64,000 nt of DNA, from contig NZ_MAYO01000003.1 of the NCBI RefSeq assembly GCF_001691565.1, positions 62,001 to 126,000 on the forward strand, written 5' to 3'. How positions within the stretch are numbered: position 1 is the stretch's first letter; each line of letters opens with the position of its first letter. A program made the position numbers and the translations under genes. Shown here piece after piece: positions 9,470-18,600 of this stretch. Below the pieces are notes generated by a model. That model did no database searches, was not told where the DNA came from, and saw only the letters and a list, made by a program, of their open reading frames with translations. The DNA comes from Microbacterium oleivorans. Its GTDB lineage: Bacteria > Actinomycetota > Actinomycetes > Actinomycetales > Microbacteriaceae.

Positions 9470-10963
9470 TTACGGGGTGGTGACGCCGGCGGGGGAGTCG
9501 GGGCGGGCGGGCAGGCGCACCTCGAAGGTGGTCGAGCCGGGCTCCGAATCCACGACGATCCGGCCGCCGTGGCCGGTGACGATCGCCTTCGCGATCGACA
9601 GTCCCAGTCCGGTGCCGCCGGTCTGACGGGCACGGGACGAGTCGGCACGGCTGAACCGTTCGAACAGGTCGCCGGCGATCGCGGGGTCGATGCCCGGGCC
9701 GTCGTCGTGGATGCGGAGGACCGCTTCGCTTCCCTGGATCTCGACCGTCGTGGTCACCCGAGTGCCGGCGGGCGTATGGACGCGCGCGTTGGCGAGGAGG
9801 TTCGCCGCCACTTGGTGGATGCGGCCCGAATCGCCCGCGACGATGACCGGGTCGCCGGAGACCTCCAGCACCCAATCGTGGTCTGTTCCCGCGACGCGTG
9901 CGTCGGAGACGGCCTCGACCGCCAGGCGCGTCAGGTCGACGGCGCTGTAGACGAGCTCCGTGCCCTCGTCCAGACGCGCGAGCAGCAGCAAGTCCTCTAC
10001 GAGGGCCGTCATCCGCAGCGATTGCGCCTGAATGCGCTCGAGGGACTCGCGGGTGGTGTCGGCGATCACACCGGGCGCGGCCGTGCCCGTGGCTTCCGCC
10101 TGACGGATGCCGCGCAGCGACAGCTCCGAATAGCCGCGGATGGACGCCAGCGGGGTCCGGAGCTCGTGGCTCGCATCGGCGACGAAGGACCGCATCCGGT
10201 CTTCGTTGCGCTGCCTGGCGGCGAGGGAGGTCTCGACGTGATCGAGCAGCGTGTTGAGCGCGTGACCGACCTGGCCGACCTCCGTGTTCGGATCCGTGTC
10301 CTCCTCGGGCACGCGCTCGGTGATGGTCACGGCTTCCGCCAGTGGCATCGCCGCCACGCGCGACGCCGTGGCCGCCACCGAACGCAGCGGCGCCAGCGCG
10401 CGCCGGATGAGGAGTGCGAGGATCGCCGCGAGCAGGAGGAGTCCACCCGTGGTCAGGAGCGCCACGGTCGTCACGATCCGCGCGCTGACACTCGTGACCT
10501 CCGACGTGGGGAGGCCTGTGACCGTCGAGCCGGTGACGCTCGAGTACGGTCCGGGCATCGCGTGGACGCGGTAGTCGCCGAGCCGTGCGATGGTGGCGTC
10601 GGCCCAGCCGTCCGGATCGGACGGTCCGGCCTCGATCCGGCCGATATCGAGCGACCGGACATCGCCGTCGTCGTCCACGTACGCCGCGGTGAGGCCCGCG
10701 AGGTTGTTGACCAGGAGGAGCGTGCCACGTTCCTGGCGTCCGCGGCTGAGGAGCTCATCCGCCCGACTGTTGAGATCGACGACGATCGAGTCCTGCGCCC
10801 GGGTGACCTTGGCGTCCAGGTTCTCTCGGAGGATCGACTCCAGCACCGTTCCCGTTCCGAGACCGACGGTGATGAGGATGACGGACACGAAGGAGACGGC
10901 GGCGGTGATCAGCCGCGCTTGCAGACTCCAGCGGTGCCGCCGGCGGCGGGGGCTCGAGATCAC
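9470..10963 (-). CDS. Sensor histidine kinase
   Basis: A 497-residue membrane kinase. TM1 is at about 18-40, an extracytoplasmic sensor region at about 41-160 and TM2 at about 162-186, followed by HAMP and the phospho-acceptor motif SHELRTPLASIRGYSEL with His266. The HATPase has N (VAANLLANARVH), G1 (HDDGPGIDP), F and G2 (TGGTGLGLSIAKAI) boxes. It overlaps the response regulator gene by 4 nt (regulator first). The convergent position next to the flavin cassette suggests a redox or envelope signal, but no known sensory fold is recognised. Confidence 0.92.
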   Translation of the reverse strand: MISSPRRRRHRWSLQARLITAAVSFVSVILITVGLGTGTVLESILRENLDAKVTRAQDSIVVDLNSRADELLSRGRQERGTLLLVNNLAGLTAAYVDDDGDVRSLDIGRIEAGPSDPDGWADATIARLGDYRVHAMPGPYSSVTGSTVTGLPTSEVTSVSARIVTTVALLTTGGLLLLAAILALLIRRALAPLRSVAATASRVAAMPLAEAVTITERVPEEDTDPNTEVGQVGHALNTLLDHVETSLAARQRNEDRMRSFVADASHELRTPLASIRGYSELSLRGIRQAEATGTAAPGVIADTTRESLERIQAQSLRMTALVEDLLLLARLDEGTELVYSAVDLTRLAVEAVSDARVAGTDHDWVLEVSGDPVIVAGDSGRIHQVAANLLANARVHTPAGTRVTTTVEIQGSEAVLRIHDDGPGIDPAIAGDLFERFSRADSSRARQTGGTGLGLSIAKAIVTGHGGRIVVDSEPGSTTFEVRLPARPDSPAGVTTP

Positions 10964-11685
10964 TGGCTCGCTTTGATCATGTAGCCGACGCCGCGGACGG
11001 TGTGGATGAGAGGGTCCTTACCCGCGTCGATCTTCTTGCGGAGGTAGGAGATGTACAGCTCGACGACGCTGGAACGGCCGCCGAAGTCGTAGTTCCACAC
11101 GCGGTCCAGGATCTGCGCCTTCGACAGGACACGACGCTGGTTGCGCATGAGGTAGCGGAGCAGCTCGAACTCCGTCGCGGTCAGCTCGATCTCGTCGTCG
11201 CCGCGGAAGACCTCGTGCGAGTCCTCGTTCAGCGTGAGGTCTCCGACGCGGAGGATCGGGTCGGCCGTGTCCGTCGATGCCCCGGCTCGGCGCATGAGCC
11301 CGCGCAGGCGCGCGACGACTTCCTCCAGACTGAACGGCTTCGTGACGTAGTCGTCGCCGCCGGCGGTGAGACCCGCGACCCGGTCGCTGACGGAGTCCTT
11401 CGCGGTGAGGAAGAGAACCGGTACGTCGTCCCCGGCCTGGCGCAGCCGCTGCAGGACCGCCATACCGTCGAGGTCGGGCATCATGATGTCGAGCACCATG
11501 GCGTCGGGCGCGAACTCACGCGCCACGTTCAGAGCATCGAAGCCCGACCCCGCTGTGCGGACCTCCCAGCCCTCCATGCGGAGCGCCATGGAGAGCAGAT
11601 CGGTCAGCATCTGCTCGTCGTCGACGACGAGGACGCGCAGGGGGGAGCCGTCGGGGCGCTGGAGGAGGGGGGCAGGCATCGTCAT
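10960..11685 (-). CDS. OmpR/PhoP-type response regulator
   Basis: About 241 residues from ATG 11685. The receiver domain has the acidic pair VVDDEQ, phospho-acceptor Asp66 in VLDIMMP, switch Thr in FLTAKD and the conserved Lys in YVTKPFSLEEVVARLR. The C-terminal winged helix ends in SYLRKKIDAG and HTVRGVGYMIK. AGGA precedes the chosen start; ATG 11679 and 11700 are alternatives. It resembles actinobacterial PhoP/TcrX regulators. It forms an operon with the kinase and lies beside the flavin cassette, its most testable target. Confidence 0.92.
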   Translation of the reverse strand: MTMPAPLLQRPDGSPLRVLVVDDEQMLTDLLSMALRMEGWEVRTAGSGFDALNVAREFAPDAMVLDIMMPDLDGMAVLQRLRQAGDDVPVLFLTAKDSVSDRVAGLTAGGDDYVTKPFSLEEVVARLRGLMRRAGASTDTADPILRVGDLTLNEDSHEVFRGDDEIELTATEFELLRYLMRNQRRVLSKAQILDRVWNYDFGGRSSVVELYISYLRKKIDAGKDPLIHTVRGVGYMIKASQ

Positions 11686-11735
11686 GATTCCTATTCTCAT
11701 GACCTTCCTATGAGCGTGCTATGCCCAACCTTCGC

Positions 11736-12260
11736 TCACGCTTGGGATCGCACCTGACGCGGCGGATCCGGCGGGGAGAGCAGGAAGGCGAGAAGGAGCA
11801 TGAGACACATGCCGACGAGCGAACCGAGTGTGTTCGCGACGACGTCGCGCACGTCGGCAACGCGGGTGTCGATGAAGATCGCCTGGAGAACCTCGATCGC
11901 CGCGCTCGCGAGAGCGCCCAGGATCGGCGCCGTCCACCAGCCACGCACGCCGAACCACAGGACCGCGATGACCCCGAGGGGCACGAACATCGCGACGTTC
12001 GCGCCGAACTCGACGCGGTCGAACGTGATCCACGCCGTAGATGGCCGTTCGGCGAACCAAGCCAGCAGCCGGTTCAGGGCCGAGCCGATGTCCGAGCCGT
12101 ACGGCGCCGCGCGCAGCGTCATCCACCCCACCATCCACGCGTAGAGCGCGGTGAGGATCGCAAGGACGATACGCGCGGCGACGCGGTGGACGCGCAGGCC
12201 CGTGTCGGTGCGACTCAGTGGGTGTCCTCGGCCTCGATCTCGCTGCGGTCGCCGGACCAC
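11736..12260 (-). CDS. VanZ-family membrane protein
   Basis: About 174 residues with four to five membrane helices. It contains the VanZ-like segments NVAMFVPLGVIA and EVLQAIFIDTRVADVRDVVANTLGSLVG. VanZ-like proteins are common in Gram-positive genomes and mostly uncharacterised; the prototype gives low-level teicoplanin resistance. The start is uncertain: GTG 12260 overlaps the 3' end of gnd by 46 nt, and a CTG next to the gnd stop is the only nearer option before TM1. It is transcribed downstream of gnd. Confidence 0.75.
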   Translation of the reverse strand: MVRRPQRDRGRGHPLSRTDTGLRVHRVAARIVLAILTALYAWMVGWMTLRAAPYGSDIGSALNRLLAWFAERPSTAWITFDRVEFGANVAMFVPLGVIAVLWFGVRGWWTAPILGALASAAIEVLQAIFIDTRVADVRDVVANTLGSLVGMCLMLLLAFLLSPPDPPRQVRSQA

Positions 12261-13804
12261 AGCGTGTGGAACGTGCCGTCCTTGTCGATGCGCTTGTAGG
12301 TGTGGGCGCCGAAGAAGTCTCGTTGCCCCTGGATGAGGGCCGCCGGGAGGCGGTCGGCGCGGAGTCCGTCGTAGTAGGCCAGCGAGGAGCTGAAGGCGGG
12401 GGCCGGGATGCCGGCGGCCGCCGACACGCGGACGATCTCACGCCAGGCATCCTGCGTGCGGCCGAGGGCCTCGACGAAGTAGGGCGCCGTCAGCAGAACG
12501 GGGAGGTCGGACTGCTCGTCGTAGGCGTCGGCGATGCGGTTGAGGAACTGGGCCCGGATGATGCACCCGCCGCGCCAGATCTTGCTGACCGCGCCGAGGT
12601 CGATGTTCCAGTCGTACTGAGCGGCGCCGGCGCGGATCTCGTCGAAGCCCTGGCTGTAGGCGACGATCTTCGACGCGTAGAGCGCGAGGCGGACCTGCTC
12701 GATGAACGCCTCGGCGTCGGGAACGGTGAAGTCCTCGGAGGACGGGCCCGGCAGCGAGCCGGAGACGTCGCGCTGCTCACGGTGGCTGGAGAGGGAGCGG
12801 GCGAAGGTGGCCTCGGCGATGCCGGAGACGGGAACGCCGAGGTCGAGCGCTGTCTGCACCGTCCATGCGCCGGTGCCCTTGGCTCCCGCCTGGTCGACGA
12901 TGACGTCCACGAGGGGCTTGCCCGTGGTGGCATCCGTCTGGCGGAGGACCTCGGCGGTGATCTCGATCAGGTAGGACTCGAGCTCGCCGCGGTTCCATTC
13001 CTCGAAGACGTCCGCGATCTCAGCGGGGGTCTTGCCGGTGCCGCGGCGGATGAGGTCGTAGGCCTCGGCGATGAGCTGCATGTCGGCGTACTCGATGCCG
13101 TTGTGCACCATCTTCACGAAGTGTCCGGCGCCGTCGTGGCCGATGTGCGTGACGCAGGGCTCGCCCTCGGCGACCGCGGCGATGGACTTCAGGATCGGGC
13201 CGAGCGTGACCCATGCCTCGTCGGGGCCGCCGGGCATGAGGGACGGGCCGTTCAGCGCGCCCTCCTCGCCGCCCGAGACGCCCATGCCGACGAAGTTGTA
13301 CCCGGCTTCGGAGACCGCCTTCTCGCGGCGGATCGTGTCGGTGAACAGGCTGTTGCCGCCGTCGATGATGATGTCGCCGGGCTCGAACACGCGCATGAGC
13401 TCGTCGATGACGGCATCGGTCGGCTTGCCGGCCTTGACCATGATGATCGCGGTGCGCGGCTTCTGCAGCGACGCCGCGAACTCCTCGTAAGTGAAGGCGG
13501 GCACGAACTCCGCCTCGGGGTGCGCCTCGATCAGCTCGTCGGTCTTCGAGCGCGACCGGTTGAAGACGGCGACCGTGTTGCCCTTACGCGAGGCGAGGTT
13601 GCGGGCGAGGTTCGACCCCATGACCGCCAGGCCCACGACGCCGATGTTGGCGGACCCGGATTCGGCGCCGGTGGACGCGGATTCGGGGTGGGTGGGACGG
13701 TCCACCTCTTCGGGCTGCGGGGCTCCCTCGTGCTGCTGCGTGGCTTCGTGCGGAGCCTGGTCCTGGTCGTTGGAATGTCCGGTGGAAGAGGGGGACGACG
13801 ACAT
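12215..13804 (-). CDS. gnd: 6-phosphogluconate dehydrogenase (decarboxylating)
   Basis: A 529-residue enzyme of the oxidative pentose phosphate pathway, giving ribulose-5-phosphate, CO2 and NADPH. The Rossmann motif GVVGLAVMGSNLARNLA begins near residue 53. GMGVSGGEEGA and the catalytic-region motif HFVKMVHNGIEYADMQLI follow, and the C-terminal all-alpha domain ends with FHTLWSGDRSE. The long E. coli type is usually about 470-485 residues. Here ATG 13804, with SD GGAG about 7 nt upstream, adds a 50-residue Gln/Glu/Ser/Pro-rich disordered extension. Confidence 0.95.
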   Translation of the reverse strand: MSSSPSSTGHSNDQDQAPHEATQQHEGAPQPEEVDRPTHPESASTGAESGSANIGVVGLAVMGSNLARNLASRKGNTVAVFNRSRSKTDELIEAHPEAEFVPAFTYEEFAASLQKPRTAIIMVKAGKPTDAVIDELMRVFEPGDIIIDGGNSLFTDTIRREKAVSEAGYNFVGMGVSGGEEGALNGPSLMPGGPDEAWVTLGPILKSIAAVAEGEPCVTHIGHDGAGHFVKMVHNGIEYADMQLIAEAYDLIRRGTGKTPAEIADVFEEWNRGELESYLIEITAEVLRQTDATTGKPLVDVIVDQAGAKGTGAWTVQTALDLGVPVSGIAEATFARSLSSHREQRDVSGSLPGPSSEDFTVPDAEAFIEQVRLALYASKIVAYSQGFDEIRAGAAQYDWNIDLGAVSKIWRGGCIIRAQFLNRIADAYDEQSDLPVLLTAPYFVEALGRTQDAWREIVRVSAAAGIPAPAFSSSLAYYDGLRADRLPAALIQGQRDFFGAHTYKRIDKDGTFHTLWSGDRSEIEAEDTH

Positions 13805-13876
13805 GCGTAGCTCCAGGTCTGCGTGAGGTGTGAGCGAGGGGGTGGGATGCCGGAACCGGCGGTGCCCTCCCCGGTC

Positions 13877-13882
13877 ACTGTA
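13877..13882 (-). promoter_or_regulatory. Candidate -10 box (TACAGT) for gnd
   Basis: On the minus strand TACAGT fits TANNNT and would give a leader of about 65 nt containing the gnd SD. No -35 was recognised. Confidence 0.3.
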
Positions 13883-13919
13883 TCGGCTGGCCCGGAGAGG
13901 ACGGTCTGATGTGACGGTG

Positions 13920-14036
13920 TCAGTCCTTGTAGCTGCGCCCGAGCGAGAGGAAGGCACCGACGACGCAGACGGCGGTCGCGGCGCTCAGAGCTCCGACGAA
14001 CCAGAGCAGTGCGTGCGACATCCATCCGTAGTCCAT
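13920..14036 (-). CDS. 38-residue single-pass membrane protein
   Basis: ATG 14036 is preceded by GGAGGAA about 5 nt upstream, one of the best ribosome binding sites in the window. The peptide begins MDYGWMSHALLWFVG, has one hydrophobic helix (about residues 8-30) and a short polar end GRSYKD. It lies alone between gnd (same strand, downstream) and the divergent rplY leader. Function unknown; the strong SD and clean membrane-helix pattern argue for a real gene. Confidence 0.6.
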   Translation of the reverse strand: MDYGWMSHALLWFVGALSAATAVCVVGAFLSLGRSYKD

Positions 14037-14096
14037 GGGGTTCCTCCGTCTTTCGGGCGTGGCGGGACTGACGTTCCATCGTATCCATCGCGCTGA

Positions 14097-14102
14097 TAGA
14101 CT
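14097..14102 (+). promoter_or_regulatory. Candidate -10 box (TAGACT) for rplY
   Basis: TAGACT would start transcription near 14109, giving an approximately 180-nt leader before the ATG at 14292. That leader contains three short stem-loops. Confidence 0.4.
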
Positions 14103-14208
14103 CGGTCCGAACTTCGGCGAGGGATGCACCGCATCCGTGATCGACGCGGTGAGCAGGCTTCGCGGCTTTCCTCACGCGCATGCGTTCGAGTCGAACCACA
14201 GACCACGT

Positions 14209-14280
14209 CGAGGCCGTATCGGCCCCGATGACAGACGAGGCCGTACCGGCCCCGATTGACTGGGCCGCGAAGGCCCGCAA
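14209..14280 (+). repeat. Tandem GGCCG-TAY-CGGCC stem-loop repeats in the rplY leader
   Basis: CGAGGCCGTATCGGCCCCGAT (14209-14229) recurs at 14236-14256 with one change (TAT to TAC), period 27 bp. Each copy holds a perfect 5-bp stem GGCCG/CGGCC around a 3-nt loop. A third stem, GGGCC/GGCCC, follows at about 14261-14275, just before AAGGAG. A 13-bp palindrome GTTCGAGTCGAAC lies upstream at 14184-14196. The rest of 14037-14291 holds no gene. Confidence 0.7.
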
Positions 14281-14291
14281 GGAGAACACTC

Positions 14292-14924
14292 ATGTCGACT
14301 GAGACCGACACCAAGGTCATCGCCGAGCTGCGCGAGCAGTTCGGCAAGGGCTTCGCCCGCCGTCTGCGCGCGGCCGGCAAGATCCCCGCCGTCATCTACG
14401 GCCACGGCACGGACCCTGTGCACGTCGCTCTGCCCGGCCACCAGGTCTCGCTGCTCATCCGCCGCGCCAACGCGCTGCTCGAGCTCGAGATCGACGGCAC
14501 GCAGCAGCTCACCCTGGTGAAGGACGTCCAGAAGGATCCCGTGCACCAGATCATCGAGCACATCGACCTCCTCGTCGTGAAGAAGGGCGAGAAGATCCAG
14601 GTCGACGTCCCCGTCTCCGTCACCGGTGAGCCGTTCCCCGGCACCATGGCGACCCTCGAGAACACCACGGTCACCCTCGAGGTCGAAGCCACCCACATCC
14701 CGCAGAACGTCGAGGTCTCGGTCGAGGGCCTCGAAGACGGCACGCACATCACCGCCGCCGAGCTCACGCTGCCCCGCGGCGCCGCGCTCGTCACCGACCC
14801 CGAGACGCTCATCGTCGGTGTCGCGCTTCCGCCGGCTCCCGTCGAGGACGATGCCGAGGAGTCCGAGGAGGGCGCCGAGGCCGCCGAGTCCGACGACGCG
14901 CCTGCCGAGGAATCCGCCGAGTAA
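14292..14924 (+). CDS. rplY: 50S ribosomal protein L25/general stress protein Ctc
   Basis: A 210-residue two-domain L25 (Ctc/TL5 type). The N-terminal 5S rRNA-binding domain has GKGFARRLRAAGKIPAVIYG and DVQKDPVHQIIEHIDLL; the C-terminal beta domain has SVTGEPFPGTMATLE. It ends in an acidic Glu/Asp/Ala tail common in actinobacteria. SD AAGGAG lies about 7 nt before the ATG. It precedes pth, separated by a 12-bp hairpin. The leader with repeated stem-loops suggests post-transcriptional control, possibly by its own product (inference). Confidence 0.95.
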   Translation: MSTETDTKVIAELREQFGKGFARRLRAAGKIPAVIYGHGTDPVHVALPGHQVSLLIRRANALLELEIDGTQQLTLVKDVQKDPVHQIIEHIDLLVVKKGEKIQVDVPVSVTGEPFPGTMATLENTTVTLEVEATHIPQNVEVSVEGLEDGTHITAAELTLPRGAALVTDPETLIVGVALPPAPVEDDAEESEEGAEAAESDDAPAEESAE

Positions 14925-14937
14925 GACCGCTCCGATC

Positions 14938-14971
14938 GAAGCCCGTCGCCGCTGCCGCCGCGACGGGCTTC
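14938..14971 (+). terminator. Hairpin between rplY and pth
   Basis: GAAGCCCGTCGC (14938-14949) pairs perfectly with GCGACGGGCTTC (14960-14971), 12 bp with a 10-nt loop. TTCGTCGTCG lies at the 3' edge instead of a T-run. The pth ribosome binding site follows within 15 nt. Confidence 0.75.
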
Positions 14972-14990
14972 GTCGTCGAAAGGACCGTTC

Positions 14991-15575
14991 ATGGCCGACA
15001 CCTGGCTGATCGTGGGACTCGGGAACCCGGGGCCCCGCTACGAGGCGACCCGCCACAACGTGGGGCAGATGGTGATCGACGAGCTCGCCCGCAGGCGGTC
15101 CGAGACGCTGCGGTCGCACAAGGCGAACGCGCGGGTCGCCGAGACGTGGCTGCGACCGGGAGGCCCCAAGCTGGTGCTCGCCACGCCGAATTCGTTCATG
15201 AACGTGTCGGGGGGGCCCGTGTCGGCGCTCGCGGCGTTCTACTCCGTGCCGCCCGGGCGGGTGGTGATCGTGCACGACGAGCTCGACATCCCGTTCGACT
15301 CGCTGAAGCTCAAGGTGGGCGGCGGTCACGGCGGCCACAACGGCGTCCGCGACGTTGCGAAGGCGCTCGGCACGCCCGACTTCCCGCGCGTCCGGGTCGG
15401 TATCGGTCGCCCGTCGGGACGACAGGATCCCGCCGATTGGGTGCTCGACCCGTTCGGCTCTGCGGAGCGGCAGACGCTCCCGATCATGATCGGCGATGCG
15501 GCGGATGCCGTGGAGCAGCTCGTCGAGGAGGGGCTCCTCGCGGCGCAGCAGCGTCACCACGCCCCGCGCGCCTGA
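14991..15575 (+). CDS. pth: Peptidyl-tRNA hydrolase
   Basis: A 194-residue Pth1 enzyme that frees tRNA from peptidyl-tRNA dropped off the ribosome. Family blocks: LIVGLGNPGPRYEATRHNVG (Asn10-type and catalytic His in TRHNVG), TPNSFMNVSGGPV, VVIVHDELDIPF and GGHGGHNGVRD (substrate-clamping Asn). AAAGGA lies 7 nt upstream of the ATG. Usual length about 190; nothing unusual. Confidence 0.95.
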   Translation: MADTWLIVGLGNPGPRYEATRHNVGQMVIDELARRRSETLRSHKANARVAETWLRPGGPKLVLATPNSFMNVSGGPVSALAAFYSVPPGRVVIVHDELDIPFDSLKLKVGGGHGGHNGVRDVAKALGTPDFPRVRVGIGRPSGRQDPADWVLDPFGSAERQTLPIMIGDAADAVEQLVEEGLLAAQQRHHAPRA

Positions 15576-15616
15576 CCTTCAGCGGCTCGGGCGGATCCGA
15601 TGTCGGATGCGCCGCG

Positions 15617-15622
15617 TAGACT
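15617..15622 (+). promoter_or_regulatory. -10 box TAGACT, leaderless mfd
   Basis: The mfd GTG (15629) starts 6 nt after this box, where transcription should begin. There is no SD. Confidence 0.5.
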
Positions 15623-15628
15623 TCCCCG

Positions 15629-18600
15629 GTGACAATTCCCGGGATCGTGCGCGCCCTCGAACAGGCTGACAGCTTCCGGGAGGCCCTCGACGGCGCCGCC
15701 TCGGACGTCGACTTCTCGGCGGTGACGGGCCTCGACGCCCCGCTCCTCGCCGCCCTCCTCGACCGTCGCGTGGCGTCGGGCCGGCCTCCCGTGCTGCTCC
15801 TCGTCGCACCCACGGGGCGCCGCGCTGAGAGCATCGGTGCCGCGCTGCAGTGCCTTCTGCCACAGGCCGCCGTGCGGCACCTGCCCGCGTGGGAGACTCT
15901 CCCGCACGAGCGGCTCAGCCCCAGCGCCGAAACCGTCGGACGCCGCCTGAGCGTCCTCCGCGAAGCGGCGGACTGGGACGGCCGCACGCCCCTCGTGGTC
16001 ACGGCATCCGTCCGCGGCGCGCTGCAGCCGATCGCGGCGGGACTGACGGATGCCGGCGTCGTCCGGCTCGAGCTCGGTTCGCGCGGGCAGGAGCTCGACG
16101 ACATCGTCCACCGCCTCGTCGACCTCGCCTACCACCGGGTCGACATGGTCTCGCGCCGCGGCGAGTTCGCGGTGCGCGGCGGCATCCTCGACGTCTTCCC
16201 GCCGGTCGCCGACCACCCGTACCGCGTCGACTTCTTCGGCGACGAGATCGACCAGATCCGTGCGTTCTCGGTCGCCGACCAGCGCTCGCTGCCCGGTGAC
16301 GTGCGCGACGTGAGCCTGCTCCCGAGTCGCGAACTCCTCCTCACCGACGCCGTGCGCGAGCGTGCCGCGGGCCTTCGGGATCGGATGCCGGGGCTCGGCA
16401 CCATGCTCGAGAAGATGAGCGAGGGCATCCCGGTCGAGGGCATGGAGTCGCTCCTCCCGGCCGTCGCCGACGCCGTCCTGCCGCTCGTCGACTACCTCCC
16501 CGAGGGCGCCGCCGTCGCGGTCGTCGACCCCGAACGCGCCGTCACTCGCGCGATGACCCTCTCCGAGACGAACCGCGAGTTCCTCGAGGCGGCGTGGAGC
16601 GCCGCGACGGCGGGCGCCGACAGCCCCGTCGACCTCGGCGCGGGGGACTTCCTGACCCTGCCCGAGTTGCGCGAGGCGGCATCCGCCCGCGGCGGCGTGT
16701 GGTGGAGCCTCAGCACGTTCGACTCGGGCGCGGCGGACGCGGCCGAAGAAGGGCTCGTCGACCGGGCGGATGCCGCGGTCCGCATCCCGGCGACCGCGGT
16801 GCCCTCCTTCCAGGGCAACGTCGAGGGAGCGAGCGAGCACATCGGCAACCTCCTCGGCGCGGGCTGGCGGGTCGTCGTCGCGGCCTCGGGCTCGGGGCTC
16901 GTCGATCGCTCGCGCGACGTCCTGTCCGAGCGGGGGCTCGCCGCCCGTACCGCCGACACGCTGACCGACGTGCCCGAGCCCGGTGTCGCCGTCTCGACCG
17001 TCGCGACCCTCGAGGCGGGGTTCCTCTTCGCCGATGCGAAGCTCGCCGTGTTCACCGAGAGCGACTTCTACGGCCGTACGATCGGCGGTGACAACCGCGT
17101 CGTGAAGAAGCTCGCCTCGCGCCGGCGGAACGTCGTCGACCCGCTGCAGCTGACGCCCGGCGACCACGTCGTCCACTCCACTCACGGCATCGGCAGGTTC
17201 GTCGAACTCGTCCAGCGCGAGGTGTCGTCGGGCGGGCGGAACGCCGTCAAGAGCAAGCGCGAGTACCTCGTCCTCGAGTACGCACCGTCCAAGCGCGGCC
17301 ACCCCGGCGACAAGCTCTACGTCCCCACCGACCAGCTCGATCTCCTCTCGCGGTACGTCGGCGGCGAGGCGCCGCAGCTCTCGAAGATGGGCGGGTCGGA
17401 CTGGGCCGCCGCCAAGGGGAAGGCCCGCAAGGCCGTCCGAGACATCGCGGTGGAGCTCGTCAAGCTGTACTCGGCGCGCATGTCGTCGAAGGGGTACGCC
17501 TTCGGTCCCGACACGCCCTGGCAGCGCGAACTCGAAGAGGCGTTCCCGTTCGCCGAGACGCCCGATCAGCTTCAGACGATCGACGAGATCAAGGCCGACA
17601 TGGAGAAGCCGATCCCGATGGACCGTCTGCTCTCCGGCGACGTCGGCTTCGGCAAGACCGAGGTCGCCGTCCGTGCTGCCTTCAAAGCGATCCAGGAGGG
17701 CAAGCAGGTCGCGATGCTCGTCCCGACCACGCTGCTCGCCAAACAGCACCTCGAGACGTTCTCCGAGCGGTTCGCCGGCTTCCCCGTCAAGGTCCGTCCG
17801 CTGTCGCGGTTCCAGACCGCCAAGGAGGCCAACGACACCCTCGCCGGGCTCGCCGACGGCACGATCGACATGGTCATCGGCACGCACCGCATCCTCACCG
17901 AGAAGGTCGTGTTCAAGGACCTCGGCCTCATGATCATCGACGAGGAGCAGCGCTTCGGCGTCGAGCACAAGGATGCGCTGAAGAAGCTGAAGACCAACGT
18001 CGACATCCTCGCGATGAGCGCGACGCCGATCCCGCGCACGCTCGAGATGGCGGTCACCGGCATCCGTGAGATGTCGACGCTCGCGACGCCGCCCGAGGAA
18101 CGGCATCCGATCCTCACCTACGTGGGGCCTCGCAGCGACAAGCAGATCGCCGCGGCGATCCGCCGCGAACTGCTGCGCGAAGGACAGGTGTTCTTCGTGC
18201 ACAACCGCGTGTCCTCGATCCAGCGGGTCGCCGCCCACCTCGCGGAGCTCGTCCCCGAGGCGCGCATCGCCGTCGCTCACGGGCAGATGGGCGAGCACGC
18301 CCTCGAACAGGTCGTCGACGACTTCTGGGAGCGCCGGGCGGACGTCCTCGTCTCGACGACGATCATCGAGACCGGCCTCGACATCGCCAACGCGAACACG
18401 ATGATCATCGACCGCGCCGACAAGTACGGTCTCTCGCAGCTGCACCAGCTGCGCGGCCGCGTCGGACGTGCCCGCGAACGCGCGTACGCCTACTTCCTGT
18501 ACGACGAGAACAAGCCGCTGAGCGAGACCGCCGCCGACCGTCTCGAGACGATCGCCGTCAACAACGACCTCGGGTCCGGCATGCAGGTCGCCCTGAAGGA

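Noticed and set aside
14184..14196. GTTCGAGTCGAAC as an SOS (LexA) box
   Set aside because: The actinobacterial box is TCGAAC-N4-GTTCGA; here the half sites are in the opposite order with a 1-nt centre.
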